Below are positions 16,765 through 25,056 of a stretch of DNA of 64,000 nt, one piece after another. This stretch comes from an uncultured Acidobacteriia bacterium (GTDB lineage Bacteria; Acidobacteriota; Terriglobia; Bryobacterales; Bryobacteraceae), in the NCBI GenBank assembly GCA_903900705.1, contig CAIUOG010000045.1:17209-81208 (forward strand). The letters are read 5' to 3'. Position numbers and translations under genes: made by a program. Position 1 is the first letter of the stretch. Every line of letters starts with the position of its first letter. Below the pieces are notes generated by a model, which was not told the DNA's origin, searched no databases, and was given only the letters and a program-made list of their open reading frames with translations.

Positions 16765-17376
16765 TCAATGGAACCAGGGAGGATCGAAGCTCGCGAGATA
16801 ACCCGCAAAGAGGGGCATGCGTTCTGGATCACTGATGATGACTTTCTCATACAATAAGCGGACGATTCCAACCGCCCAGACGAAGAGTCGGTGCGAGGCG
16901 ATCTGGCTCAGAAGAACAAAATCATGCTCCTCGCCGGTGCTCTCCAGGATTCCCTTTGCCTTGACTCGCGCCAGATACAGGGGCCAATTGTCCGTCGTCC
17001 CAGTCGCTGCGTGCGCTGGATGGATTATTTCGTTTCGCAGTTCAACGAGATCCTTGAAGTCTTCTAACAGTTCACCGCTGATGCCGTAACGCGCGATGAA
17101 CTCGGGTGTTGCGATGTCCGGCGGCTTTGTGGTCGGGTGCGGGTGAAGGATGAATTCGTATTCCACGACAAGGGCCTGAAGAGCCGCAAGAAGGATTGGC
17201 AGCCCCGCCCACGTGTACCGCGAGCAATTGCCGCCAACGCATTGAACTGCATACGCTTCGGAGTGCCTAAACAGGAGATGAGCCAGATGGAGGTAGTCCT
17301 GCGAGCTTGTCGCAGAGACGCCGCTACGCTTTGCACTCAGTCTTTCTCTACGGTCTGTTGTTCCACTGCGACGCAC
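16765..17376 (-). CDS. HEPN-like protein
   Basis: A 203-residue, mostly helical cytoplasmic protein that I cannot assign to a named family. Residues 114-119 read RNEIIH, which is the R-x4-H motif with a polar residue after Arg that marks HEPN RNase-type domains; the preceding helix ELLEDFKDLVEL and the following PAHAATG fit that fold. HEPN proteins often act in toxin-antitoxin or anti-phage systems as RNases. There is no nucleotidyltransferase partner next to it. The start is GTG 17376; the first 25 residues are poor in structure and the true start may be later. It lies in the toxin-antitoxin island. Confidence 0.45.
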   Translation of the reverse strand: MRRSGTTDRRERLSAKRSGVSATSSQDYLHLAHLLFRHSEAYAVQCVGGNCSRYTWAGLPILLAALQALVVEYEFILHPHPTTKPPDIATPEFIARYGISGELLEDFKDLVELRNEIIHPAHAATGTTDNWPLYLARVKAKGILESTGEEHDFVLLSQIASHRLFVWAVGIVRLLYEKVIISDPERMPLFAGYLASFDPPWFH

Positions 17377-17827
17377 TGTTCATTTCAAGGATACTTGGCT
17401 ATTCCCTGTTCGGCTCGCCTGCCTGTGCCAAGACGACGGATTTGCCTCGGTTTTGAATCCGTCCCCGCTGGGCCGGACTCTCCGGAATTCGTGTAAACCA
17501 CTTCGGGTTTCTCCAGCCCACTCCGTGAGAAACGGCCTCCGGCAAAGCCGTAGAAGCGATGGTCTGGCTGCCCAAACGAGAGAGGAGAAAAAACGGAGAG
17601 AGCGGGGAGACGCGGAATATCGGCCAGTTGCGCGCCTCAGCGGGCGTGCTGGCGTAAACCAAATGGGGCTAAGAGGTTGGGGATAAACAATTTGGCTCAA
17701 TTCGCCCCTGACATCCTTTTCACCGGTTGGTCAACATTGACGATGCGTAAGTTATTGAAAATACGAGAACGCCAAGACCCCAATTGAGGCCGATTCGTTT
17801 CTGAAAATCGACGGCCTGCGTGACACC
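17377..17827. other. Non-coding stretch with a short repeat
   Basis: No gene supported. 17570-17690 is purine-rich on the plus strand. 17692-17757 is the second copy of the short repeat found at 14129. The several short open frames here have no family features and run across the repeat boundary. Confidence 0.6.
17692..17757. repeat. Short repeat, copy next to the DUF3368 toxin
   Basis: Matches 14129-14186: about 43 bases with three differences, then a diverged spacer, then GTAAGTTATTGAAAA. The copy lies 70 bases beyond the 3' end of the PIN-type toxin gene, mirroring the other copy's place beyond abiEii. Confidence 0.7.
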
Positions 17828-18313
17828 CTAAACCGAACGTGTGCCATACCGCTCCAGTGTGGCCTTGAAAAGTGCGGGAGAACATCGAAAGGTGGTTCTC
17901 CGGAGCTGGTCGATCGCATCCGCCAGATTCACGAACTTACGCGTCGCGGCCTCCCAGAGTACGCCCAATATTCCGGTAACCGATAGCCCTCGTTCCGCAG
18001 CAATAAGCCGCGCGGCTCTCTCGTCGATGATGACGATGTCGGCTTTTACCGATTCGGCGAGGAAAATAACCGCCCGCTCCCCAGCCTGTAGCTTTTCCAT
18101 GCCCCGGGAAATGACGTTGGGTGTCTGTTCGACCGAGATCCATTCGGGCGGGTTGGAGGCCCATGCCCGAACGGCTGCGGGAGCATCTTCATGGAGTAGT
18201 TTAAGAACGACCGCGTGAGGCACCAGAACTCGACTGAATAGCTGCGGAAGAAGATCAATCTCGCCGATCAGCACCAGGTAGCAGAGCGGCGATGCATCGG
18301 CGACTGCAATCAC
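17828..18313 (-). CDS. DUF3368-type PIN-domain toxin
   Basis: A 161-residue protein of the DUF3368 group of PIN-like nucleases. It starts with IAVADASPLCYLVLIGEIDLL (first acidic residue D6), and later shows QAGERAVIFLAE with the central Glu and ADIVIIDERAARLIAAERG with the third acidic cluster, then SVTGILGVLWEA. PIN toxins cleave RNA. The upstream gene codes a UPF0175 protein and overlaps by four bases, which is the usual antitoxin-first pair. Confidence 0.85.
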   Translation of the reverse strand: MIAVADASPLCYLVLIGEIDLLPQLFSRVLVPHAVVLKLLHEDAPAAVRAWASNPPEWISVEQTPNVISRGMEKLQAGERAVIFLAESVKADIVIIDERAARLIAAERGLSVTGILGVLWEAATRKFVNLADAIDQLRRTTFRCSPALFKATLERYGTRSV

Positions 18314-18576
18314 TTGTGCGAGGCGTCGCGAATCGCAGCGATATCCTTTTCGAGGTCATCCATCGTGTAGTCGTGGAAAGCCTCGGCGCGGTGCAGGAAC
18401 GACTCCGTCGCCCACCACGAGTTCAACCCAAGCATTTGCTGGACCTGCGCAGGGGTGATCGCGCCGGAACGATAGGACTCGATTGCGACGGCTTCCAGCA
18501 CGGCGCGCGAAACACCGCCCGCCTGGGCGGCGAGAACGTGTCCGATGTCATCCGGAATGTCGATCGCAATATTCAC
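18310..18576 (-). CDS. UPF0175-family antitoxin
   Basis: An 88-residue protein of the UPF0175 family, small predicted DNA-binding antitoxins. The pattern RAVLEAVAIESYRSGAITPAQVQQMLGL followed by WWATESFLHRAEAF is typical. It begins at GTG 18576 with GGAG eight bases upstream, and its stop overlaps the DUF3368 toxin start (ATGA). It should neutralise the toxin and repress the pair. Confidence 0.85.
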   Translation of the reverse strand: MNIAIDIPDDIGHVLAAQAGGVSRAVLEAVAIESYRSGAITPAQVQQMLGLNSWWATESFLHRAEAFHDYTMDDLEKDIAAIRDASHK

Positions 18577-18618
18577 CGCAAAATCTCCCTCCTGTATTGT
18601 ACCGCCGGAAAGCCGTGG

Positions 18619-18744
18619 CTATTGCTCGTCGACAGGCGTGTCGGTGGGTTCGATCCGAACGAACTTCAGCGTGCGCTCGGCTGCATTGTACGAGACGGAT
18701 CGCAGCACTTCCTTCACCCTGGCAGTCTGCTCCCTCGAGACCAT
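18619..18744 (-). pseudogene. Short C-terminal gene remnant upstream of the antitoxin
   Basis: A 41-codon minus frame (MVSREQTARVKEVLRSVSYN to KFVRIEPTDTPVDEQ) ends 42 bases before the antitoxin start. It looks like the tail of a larger protein cut off at 18751, exactly where the 285-bp repeat begins. The tail of a serine recombinase is one possibility but I cannot show it. A similar KFVRIEP tail lies upstream of abiEi. It could instead be a tiny intact gene. Confidence 0.35.
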
Positions 18745-18751
18745 ACGCGAA

Positions 18752-19036
18752 TACGACGGCGCGGGGCATGCCCGCTTCGATAGCGAACGCTCTGAAATTG
18801 GCGAGCTTCTTTATCGATGAAGGGCTCTCCTTGAGCGGGTCCATCCGGTCCCGGCCCGGAGAGAAACGCCCTGGAGAGTGGAAAAACGGGGTGCCCTCGG
18901 CGCGCAGACGTTCTCTCGGAGAATGAGACCAGAGAACGAAGACACGGCGAAGGGTTTGCTTTGTTGGGGATACGGCGGGGGGACTACGGAAGGGCTGGTG
19001 TTAACAAACTGCGGGCGAAAATTCGTGCGGACAAAA
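18752..19036. repeat. 285-bp direct repeat, copy B
   Basis: Gap-free match to 13842-14126 at a constant offset of 4910 bases, about 95% identical by eye count. Its left edge coincides with the end of the KFVRIEP-type remnant, and its right edge (GACAAAA) is followed by unrelated sequence. Confidence 0.9.
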
Positions 19037-19347
19037 CTAACAGCAGCTCCGCGTGTCAGGTTGAACCTTCACCTGAGTGCCCCTCCCAGCCGAGAGCGGA
19101 CGCAACGTCTCCATCGGCCCGGCTGGATTCAACTCCCTTCCTCGCCTCCGTTTCAACCGGCTTCAGTCTGAGCGAGCTCGTTCACGCATTCAGCTCGGGT
19201 AAAACGATGGGGAGCATGCTGGAAACGGAAGGCGGGACGTAAAGACCCGGCGCGTCGTTTGGGACACAGGGAGATGGTAGCGTCTGGAAGGACGCGATCC
19301 GAAGGGAATACCCGGAAATCACCTGCGTTCAAGGGTGCTGAAGTTCC
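19037..19347. other. Non-coding stretch
   Basis: I see no gene, RNA or regulatory motif that I can support here. Open frames entering from the repeat are not conserved between the copies. Confidence 0.5.
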
Positions 19348-19560
19348 TTAGGCCCGGTGGATGCACAGCCACTCCTTCAGGTTCAGCACGATCCGTGCAT
19401 GGTTGCCGTCAAACCTAAGCTCGAAGGCGCCCGGCTTCACAAGCGGAACGAAAGCAATGGGTAAAGCTTTCGTGCCACCAAAGCTTCGGTGGCAGTTCTG
19501 TTTTTTCTTCCAATCGGACATTTTAGCGGACATTTCTCCGGCGTCATCCCAGCCTGGCAA
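19348..19560 (-). CDS. Small hypothetical protein
   Basis: A possible 70-residue protein (start ATG 19560) with a basic middle and a compact tail KPGAFELRFDGNHARIVLNL. No family recognised. The DNA near its start contains GGACATTTTAGCGGACATTT at 19516-19535, a double GGACATTT unit that resembles insertion-sequence ends, so this frame may be a remnant. It points away from the Fic gene; the starts are eight bases apart. Confidence 0.3.
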   Translation of the reverse strand: MPGWDDAGEMSAKMSDWKKKQNCHRSFGGTKALPIAFVPLVKPGAFELRFDGNHARIVLNLKEWLCIHRA

Positions 19561-19568
19561 TCATTTAA

Positions 19569-20813
19569 ATGTATGATATGTATACGTTTGAACCACAGGT
19601 TGATACGGTCATGGATGCGGACATAAAAACGGCGGATCGAGACGAGATCGTCTCGGTGATGGAGCCTCTGCTCCTTGGACCCCGTCATCGAGGGGCGCTG
19701 ACGGATCTTGCTTTCGACTTGATCCAAAAGTCCGCCGCGTTCCGCGCTAGCCTGCCCGCGAGCATTCTTTCTTCGCTGTCGGATTTGGTCCGCTCGATGA
19801 ATTGCTATTACTCGAATCTCATTGAAGGGCACAGCACCCATCCTGTCGATATCGAGCGCGCGCTGAAAGGCGAATACAGCAACGATAAGAAAAAACGCGA
19901 CCTGCAGATAGAAGCCAAAGCCCACATTGCCGCGCAACAGTGGATTGACCGGGGGGGGCTCAAAGGGCGCCGCGCGCTGACGGTCGAAGGCATCTGTGAA
20001 ACCCACCGGCGGTTCTGCGAGTTGCTGCCGGAGGATTTGCTCTGGGTTGAAGACCCGAAGGCGCATGAACGAGTACGCATCATTCCGGGCGAATTGCGCC
20101 ACCGCGATGTTCAGGTGGGTCATCACGTCGCGATCAGTCCGGGCGCCCTCCCCCGCTTCCTTGAGCGGTTTGAAAAAGTTTACGCCACCGTGGGCAAAAC
20201 CGAATCGATACTTTCCGCTGCGGGCGCTCATCATCGATTCCTCTGGATGCATCCTTTCCTTGACGGCAATGGCCGCGTGGCGCGACTGATGTCGCATGCG
20301 ATTCTGCTCGATACCCTTGAAACCGGAGCCGTATGGTCGGTTGCCCGAGGCCTCGCCCGCAATGCGCAGGAGTACAAGCGGCATCTCGCTGAATGCGATC
20401 TCCACCGTCGCAACGATCTCGACGGACGAGGCACCCTGAGCGAAGAGGCGCTCGCGGCATTTACGAAGTTTTTTCTTACTGTCTGCATCGATCAGGTGAC
20501 CTTCATGGAAGGCCTGGTCCAGCCAGATCGCCTGCGCGCCCGAATTCTCATGTGGGCAGAAGAGGAAATCAGGCTCGACGAATTACCGCGGAAGGCAGGC
20601 AGTATTCTCGAAGCGGTACTTTACCGAGGTGAACTTCCAAGGGGCGATGCCGACGCTGTGGTCGGCACTGGTGAGCGTCAGGCACGGCGAATTGTCGCCG
20701 CTCTCGTAGATAAAGGCGTACTCACCTCCGACAATCCGCGAGCGCCTCTGCGTCTCCTCTTCCCTGCGACGCTTGCGGGTCGCTGGATGCCGGGATTGTT
20801 TCCCGAGCAATGA
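19569..20813 (+). CDS. Fic-domain protein (class II, self-inhibited)
   Basis: A 414-residue cytoplasmic protein. The Fic motif HPFLDGNGRVAR (from residue 228) is complete, including the catalytic His and the GNGR anion-binding loop. N-terminal to it, SNLIEG (S82-E86) matches the S/T-x3-E inhibitory helix of class II Fic proteins, so activity is probably self-restrained. The C-terminal third reads as a winged helix (GDADAVVGTGERQARRIVAALVDKGVL). Fic enzymes usually transfer AMP to proteins. Start codons at 19569, 19578 and 19611 are all possible and none has a good ribosome site. It borders the toxin-antitoxin island. Confidence 0.88.
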   Translation: MYDMYTFEPQVDTVMDADIKTADRDEIVSVMEPLLLGPRHRGALTDLAFDLIQKSAAFRASLPASILSSLSDLVRSMNCYYSNLIEGHSTHPVDIERALKGEYSNDKKKRDLQIEAKAHIAAQQWIDRGGLKGRRALTVEGICETHRRFCELLPEDLLWVEDPKAHERVRIIPGELRHRDVQVGHHVAISPGALPRFLERFEKVYATVGKTESILSAAGAHHRFLWMHPFLDGNGRVARLMSHAILLDTLETGAVWSVARGLARNAQEYKRHLAECDLHRRNDLDGRGTLSEEALAAFTKFFLTVCIDQVTFMEGLVQPDRLRARILMWAEEEIRLDELPRKAGSILEAVLYRGELPRGDADAVVGTGERQARRIVAALVDKGVLTSDNPRAPLRLLFPATLAGRWMPGLFPEQ

Positions 20814-20943
20814 ATTCGTCCGCAACAATCTCTTGCATGGGCTCAAGAACCCCGATGACGTTGACGATCGTCAGCTCATTGAGCGACTGAACCCCAACCA
20901 ATCCGCCAGCCGCCCGGTTGACTTGGTGGAGAACGATGGCTAA
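20809..20943 (+). pseudogene. Short HEPN-like remnant after the Fic gene
   Basis: A 44-codon frame directly behind and slightly overlapping the Fic stop reads NEFVRNNLLHGLKNPDD and ends at TAA 20941-20943. RNNLLH is again an R-x4-H motif of HEPN type, here without the rest of a domain and without a start codon. It looks like the C-terminal piece of a lost gene. Confidence 0.35.
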
Positions 20944-21078
20944 ACGTCCCTGGTAGTCGCGCCCGATCGATTCGCGTTCCTGTGTGTTCCCGCCGCCTCT
21001 TTTTTGCTCAGACGGAGAAGGGCAAGGCGCAGAGCGTGGCTATCAACGCGGGAAGCGAGCGCCCTTCCTGGGCTTTCG

Positions 21079-21257
21079 ATGCGGACGGTCTGGTCGCAGG
21101 TAACCCACCCCGAACCCGTCGCGCTCGTGGCGCAATGGCCGGAGGCCTCGGACGACTGCCGTACCTCAGCGTCATCACCATCGGTGAGTTGTGCAGGGGA
21201 ATCACGGGCCGCCCGGAGTCTCACCGCCGCGACACGTTCGCGGTGTTCGCTGAATGA
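21079..21257 (+). pseudogene. vapC: Frameshifted VapC-like PIN toxin remnant
   Basis: In one frame the DNA reads VWSQVTHPEPVALVAQW, and after a shift of one frame near 21140-21155 it reads LPYLSVITIGELCRGITGRP and SHRRDTFAVFAE to a TGA at 21257. YLSVITIGEL-RGI is a hallmark of VapC-type PIN nucleases. The start, the first acidic residue and the C-terminal half are missing, so this is a decayed toxin gene. Confidence 0.6.
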
Positions 21258-21300
21258 ACGGAGCGACTGAAGGATAACCCCGGCGCTGAAGGATTTCTCT

Positions 21301-22146
21301 TCAGGACCTGAGAACTCGTTTGCGGGCGAGCGCGGCAGCGGCCTGTTCGGCGGAGGCTTTGACGAGACCCGCCATTTTCGGATGCGTCGGAATCACGTCG
21401 ACGGGCAGTCCCGCGGCCTCGAGCGCGGACGTCATGATGGGGCCAACGGAAGCCAGCACCGCATGGTGAGCCAGCGAGTTGCGCACTTCCGCCTCCAGGC
21501 CCAGTTCCGCGGCGATCAGAAAGAGATGGTCGAGCTGGATGGACGAAGTGAACAGAACCACGTCGATATCCCGCGCCGCCAGCCGCCGGGCGGCCTCCCG
21601 CAGCGGTTCCGTATCGGCGGGCAATTCCCAACGGTAAATGGCGAAGGGCGTGACGCGCGCGCCGAGGGCTTCGAGCGCGGCGGTCATCTCGGGATTCGGC
21701 CTGCCGTATTCCTGGACCATAATTCGGCGCTCCGGGCGCGCGGCGACGGCGGCCACAATTTCTCTCCAGGTATTCGGTTCCGGCACGACGACGTGCGCCT
21801 TCACACCCAATTCCCGCAGGACCGGTACAGGCTTGGGACCGCGGGACACGATGTGCGTCCTGCGCAGCCCTTCCGAGAGGCGCGCGACGGTTGAGCCGTC
21901 AGCCGCATCGGCAAGGGCGAGTTCCCGCAGGAATGCCAAACCGGCGGCGGTCATGCACACCACGAGGTCGAATTCGCCTGCCTCCAGACGACCGACAAAT
22001 TCGAGGGCGCCCTGATGGTCGTCCAATGCGCGTTCCTGAACGGAAGGGGCGACCATCGGGTCGCCCCCCTCACGGCGAATCAGGGCTTCCATTTCCCTGG
22101 CGCGCCGGCTTTCCAGACTAAGTACTTTGAGTCCTCCAAATGACAT
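21301..22146 (-). CDS. hemD: Uroporphyrinogen-III synthase
   Basis: A 281-residue protein of the HemD family, which closes hydroxymethylbilane to uroporphyrinogen III, the branch point to heme and siroheme. The two-domain plan is visible: LKVLSLESRRAREMEALIRREGG with the AP-type start, then FDLVVCMTAAGLAFL, and in the second half DIDVVLFTSSIQLDHLF and ASVGPIMTSALEAAGL. It is the last gene of the nitrate assimilation cluster; NirB needs siroheme, so its place there makes sense. It is somewhat longer than the typical 250 residues. Confidence 0.85.
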   Translation of the reverse strand: MSFGGLKVLSLESRRAREMEALIRREGGDPMVAPSVQERALDDHQGALEFVGRLEAGEFDLVVCMTAAGLAFLRELALADAADGSTVARLSEGLRRTHIVSRGPKPVPVLRELGVKAHVVVPEPNTWREIVAAVAARPERRIMVQEYGRPNPEMTAALEALGARVTPFAIYRWELPADTEPLREAARRLAARDIDVVLFTSSIQLDHLFLIAAELGLEAEVRNSLAHHAVLASVGPIMTSALEAAGLPVDVIPTHPKMAGLVKASAEQAAAALARKRVLRS

Positions 22147-22216
22147 GGGTTCGAATCGGGCTTCTTTCTTTCAGTATGACGACCGAGTCACGCCGAAATG
22201 GAGCTGAGCGCGCAGA

Positions 22217-23671
22217 TTACATCCGGAACAGGGCCTCCAGATAGCCGAAGCGGCCACCGGTTCCGGCAGGATAGATCTGCTGTATGACCGCCTTGCCCTG
22301 CGCGTAACCCAGGTAGGCGGTAAAGGTCATGTGGCTGGTATAGCGGTATTCCACGCTGGTGTCGCAGAGATTGGCGAGGGACCGCCGGCCGGAGGTGGCG
22401 CGACCGGCATAGCCGAAGGTCCAGGGCTGAAACGCGCCGCCGCCGGAGTACCAGAGGTCATTGGCGTTGGTAAGCCGGAGCGAGTGGGCTTCGCTCGTGA
22501 TGGTGATCTTCGCGCCGGGACGCAGCAGCAGCGCGCCGAAGGCATCTTCCGTATTCATCATGTTGAAAAACGGCATGCGCGCGTAAGGGCGGGGCGTGGG
22601 CAGAAGCTGAAAGAAGGTTTCGTGCCTGTTATCGGCAGTGTTGCCGTCTCCCGAGCCGACGGCATAGCCGCCACGAAGCCAGGGCCGGAGCTTCGGCAGG
22701 ATAGCCGGCTGAAAGCCGGCTTCCAGATCGTAAGCGTACGACTGCTGGGACTGCGTGCCCCATTTCCCACGCTGAATGACACCCCAGGCCAGGGCGTCCA
22801 CGGTTCCGGCAGTGGTGGCGAAGGCGTGGACACTATGCGCGCCGTAGGACTGGATATGGATATTCTCCAGATCATTCTTCTTCACCGCCGCGGGGCGGTT
22901 GTCGGTTTTAACGATGTGGCGGAAATCGTCGTAGTCGATGACGAAGACGCGGGTGTCAGCGGCGTGGGCGCCGTGGCCCCACTGTTTGGTGAAAGATCCA
23001 TAGCCAAAGCCGATGCGGTTCCAGCCCCAGCCATCGGTCTGGAAGACGCCGCGTGTGGGAGTAGCGGCGACGAAGGTAAGATCGGTGGAACCGGGCTGGT
23101 TCCAGTCGTAATGAAGACCGTCGAAACCGCGGCCCACATCGGAGAAGCCAAAGGTCCCGATGAGTCGCTGGCTGATGCGGTCGCGTTTGAGGGCGGCCAG
23201 AGTGGCATTTTTGGGGGCCAGTTCGGAGCCGTCGTTGAACTCGAAACGACCGGCCTGAACGCTTTGCGAGCCCTGGTCGCCGAAATGATAGCGAGCGTAG
23301 AGCTGTTTGGCGAAGGCCATGGCGGCGTACTGGTGGCCGTTGGCGGCGTAGTAATTTGACCCGAGGCCGAGCGCGCCCTGCGGAGCCGGAGCGGTGGCGG
23401 TTTTCGGAAGGTTCAGCAGTAAGGGGACGGCGATCTCGGCGTCAAAATCGAACGCGGCGCGCTTCTCCGCGAAGTTGAGGCGAAGCAGGTTACCCGAATA
23501 GCCGTATTGATGGGCATATTGCGGGGCGGCCTGAAAGAAATCCCAGACGTAGGCGCGGGTGCGAAAGGTGGCGGTGAAATTCACGTCGCCCAGTTTGATG
23601 GGGTCTGACGTGGTTTGCGCAGCCAGAGTGGCGGCGGCAAGCCAGCAGAGGGAGAGCAGTCTGTTTGTCAT
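22217..23671 (-). CDS. Alginate-export-type outer-membrane barrel protein
   Basis: A 484-residue protein with a signal peptide (TNRLLSLCWLAAATLAAQ) and alternating strands ending in a terminal aromatic-rich strand (FGYLEALFRM), as in outer-membrane barrels. The N-terminal region ADFRTR-like FTATFRTRAYVWDFF and DWNQPGSTDLTFVA resemble the alginate_exp porin family. Sitting between the nitrate transporter and hemD, it may serve as an outer-membrane entry channel for nitrate or nitrite. It ends 70 bases before hemD and begins one base after the transporter stop. Confidence 0.65.
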   Translation of the reverse strand: MTNRLLSLCWLAAATLAAQTTSDPIKLGDVNFTATFRTRAYVWDFFQAAPQYAHQYGYSGNLLRLNFAEKRAAFDFDAEIAVPLLLNLPKTATAPAPQGALGLGSNYYAANGHQYAAMAFAKQLYARYHFGDQGSQSVQAGRFEFNDGSELAPKNATLAALKRDRISQRLIGTFGFSDVGRGFDGLHYDWNQPGSTDLTFVAATPTRGVFQTDGWGWNRIGFGYGSFTKQWGHGAHAADTRVFVIDYDDFRHIVKTDNRPAAVKKNDLENIHIQSYGAHSVHAFATTAGTVDALAWGVIQRGKWGTQSQQSYAYDLEAGFQPAILPKLRPWLRGGYAVGSGDGNTADNRHETFFQLLPTPRPYARMPFFNMMNTEDAFGALLLRPGAKITITSEAHSLRLTNANDLWYSGGGAFQPWTFGYAGRATSGRRSLANLCDTSVEYRYTSHMTFTAYLGYAQGKAVIQQIYPAGTGGRFGYLEALFRM

Positions 23672-23672
23672 G

Positions 23673-25028
23673 TCAGTCTCCCATTGCTCCCGCCGTCATC
23701 GCGGCCGCCGGAAGCATTTCATTGGAAAGCCGGGTGGCGATTTCGTGTTCGGCGTGGCGCTCTTCCGCATCAGAAAAGCGAACCAGCAGGGCGAAGACGG
23801 AGGTCACGGTGACCGTGACGCCCAGCACGAAAAGAGCCTGCGTCCACGGCATACCGCCCTTGAAGAGGAAGCCGGCGAGCACAGAACCGACGTTGCCGCC
23901 CGCGCCGACGATTCCCGCTACCGCGCCGAGCGCTTTCTTATTCACGAAGGGGACGACGGCGTAACTGGCGCCGTTGGACATCTTGATGAAGAGGCCTGTG
24001 AGCATCATGGTGGCAATGGCGAGGGGGAGCCAGCGCATCCGGGAGAAGAGCATCAGCGCCAGGCCTTCGCAGAAGATAGTTCCGCCCAGCAGCAGAGCGC
24101 GTCCGCGCAGGCCCCAGATCTTATGGCAGCGGTCACTGACGATGCCGCCGAGAGCGCGGGCGAAAAGGTTCATCATGCCAAACGAGCCCGCCACGAACCC
24201 GGCGGCGGTGAGGCCGAGGTGGAAGTTGTCGGTGAAGTAAAGAGCGGCGATGTTGTCGATGGTGAGTTCCATGCCAAAGCAGGCTCCGTAGATGACGAAC
24301 AGTGCCCAGACGCGCGGATCGCGGCACGCGGCGGCAAACGCTCCGCCCGCCGCGGATTTAGCGGTCATTTCTCCGCGGGCGCGGAGATCAGCGAAGTCGC
24401 CGTCCGCCGTGTCCTGCGTCATGAAGCAGTAAGCGATACCGGTGACGAACATGACGATGCCGGGGATCAACATGGCCATGCGCCAGCCCCACCATGCGCC
24501 CGCGCCGAGGCTCATAAAACCGGCGAATAAGAGGGGCATGACCATTTGCGTCACGCCTCCGCCAAGATTGCCCCAGCCCGCCGCGGCGGCGTTCGCGGTC
24601 CCCACGATGTTGGGCGCGAACATCACGGAGGTGTGATACTGCGTGATCACGAACGATGCGCCGATGGCTCCGATGGCGAGCCGGAAGAACAGGAACGTCT
24701 GGTAGTCATGCGCGAGGCCGACGCCCATCACCGGCAGAGACCCGAGGATCAGCACGCAGGTGTAAGCGCGGCGCGGGCCGATGCGATCACAGAGAAAGCC
24801 GATCAGCGCCCGAACCACAACGGTGATGAGGACGGAGGCAATTGTCAGGTTGCCGATTTGGGCTTTGGTGAGATGAAATTCCTGGCGGATGACGGGCATG
24901 AGTGGCGCGAGCCCGAACCAGCCGAAAAAGCAGATAAAGAAAGCGAACCACGACATGTGGAACGCGCGCATCGGAACGCTGGAAAAGTCAGTGAGCCGGA
25001 TGCTGGTGGCTTTATTCCTGAGTGTCAT
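23673..25028 (-). CDS. NarK/NasA-type nitrate/nitrite MFS transporter
   Basis: A 451-residue inner-membrane protein with about twelve membrane segments. The N-terminal block FFGWFGLAPLMPVIRQEFHLT and the two NNP-family signature regions (FRLAIGAIGASFVITQYH and GWGNLGGGVTQMVMPL; later FIKMSNGASYAVVPFVNKKALGAVAGIVGAGGN in two parts) mark the nitrate/nitrite porter family. It imports nitrate for the reductase coded upstream. ATG 25028 is chosen because GGGAGAA lies at a good distance and the open frame upstream codes no plausible protein. The 179-bp leader carries a triple 14-bp repeat. Confidence 0.9.
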   Translation of the reverse strand: MTLRNKATSIRLTDFSSVPMRAFHMSWFAFFICFFGWFGLAPLMPVIRQEFHLTKAQIGNLTIASVLITVVVRALIGFLCDRIGPRRAYTCVLILGSLPVMGVGLAHDYQTFLFFRLAIGAIGASFVITQYHTSVMFAPNIVGTANAAAAGWGNLGGGVTQMVMPLLFAGFMSLGAGAWWGWRMAMLIPGIVMFVTGIAYCFMTQDTADGDFADLRARGEMTAKSAAGGAFAAACRDPRVWALFVIYGACFGMELTIDNIAALYFTDNFHLGLTAAGFVAGSFGMMNLFARALGGIVSDRCHKIWGLRGRALLLGGTIFCEGLALMLFSRMRWLPLAIATMMLTGLFIKMSNGASYAVVPFVNKKALGAVAGIVGAGGNVGSVLAGFLFKGGMPWTQALFVLGVTVTVTSVFALLVRFSDAEERHAEHEIATRLSNEMLPAAAMTAGAMGD

Positions 25029-25056
25029 AACGATTCTCCCTTTGTGTTCTTTCATT

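Noticed and set aside
13045..21300. CRISPR array or tRNA genes in the accessory island
   Set aside because: No regularly spaced short repeats and no cloverleaf-like sequence were found; the repeats present are two long direct copies and one short pair.
22331..23359. A plus-strand open frame across the outer-membrane barrel gene
   Set aside because: No start context or family pattern; the barrel protein on the minus strand has a signal peptide and terminal strand.
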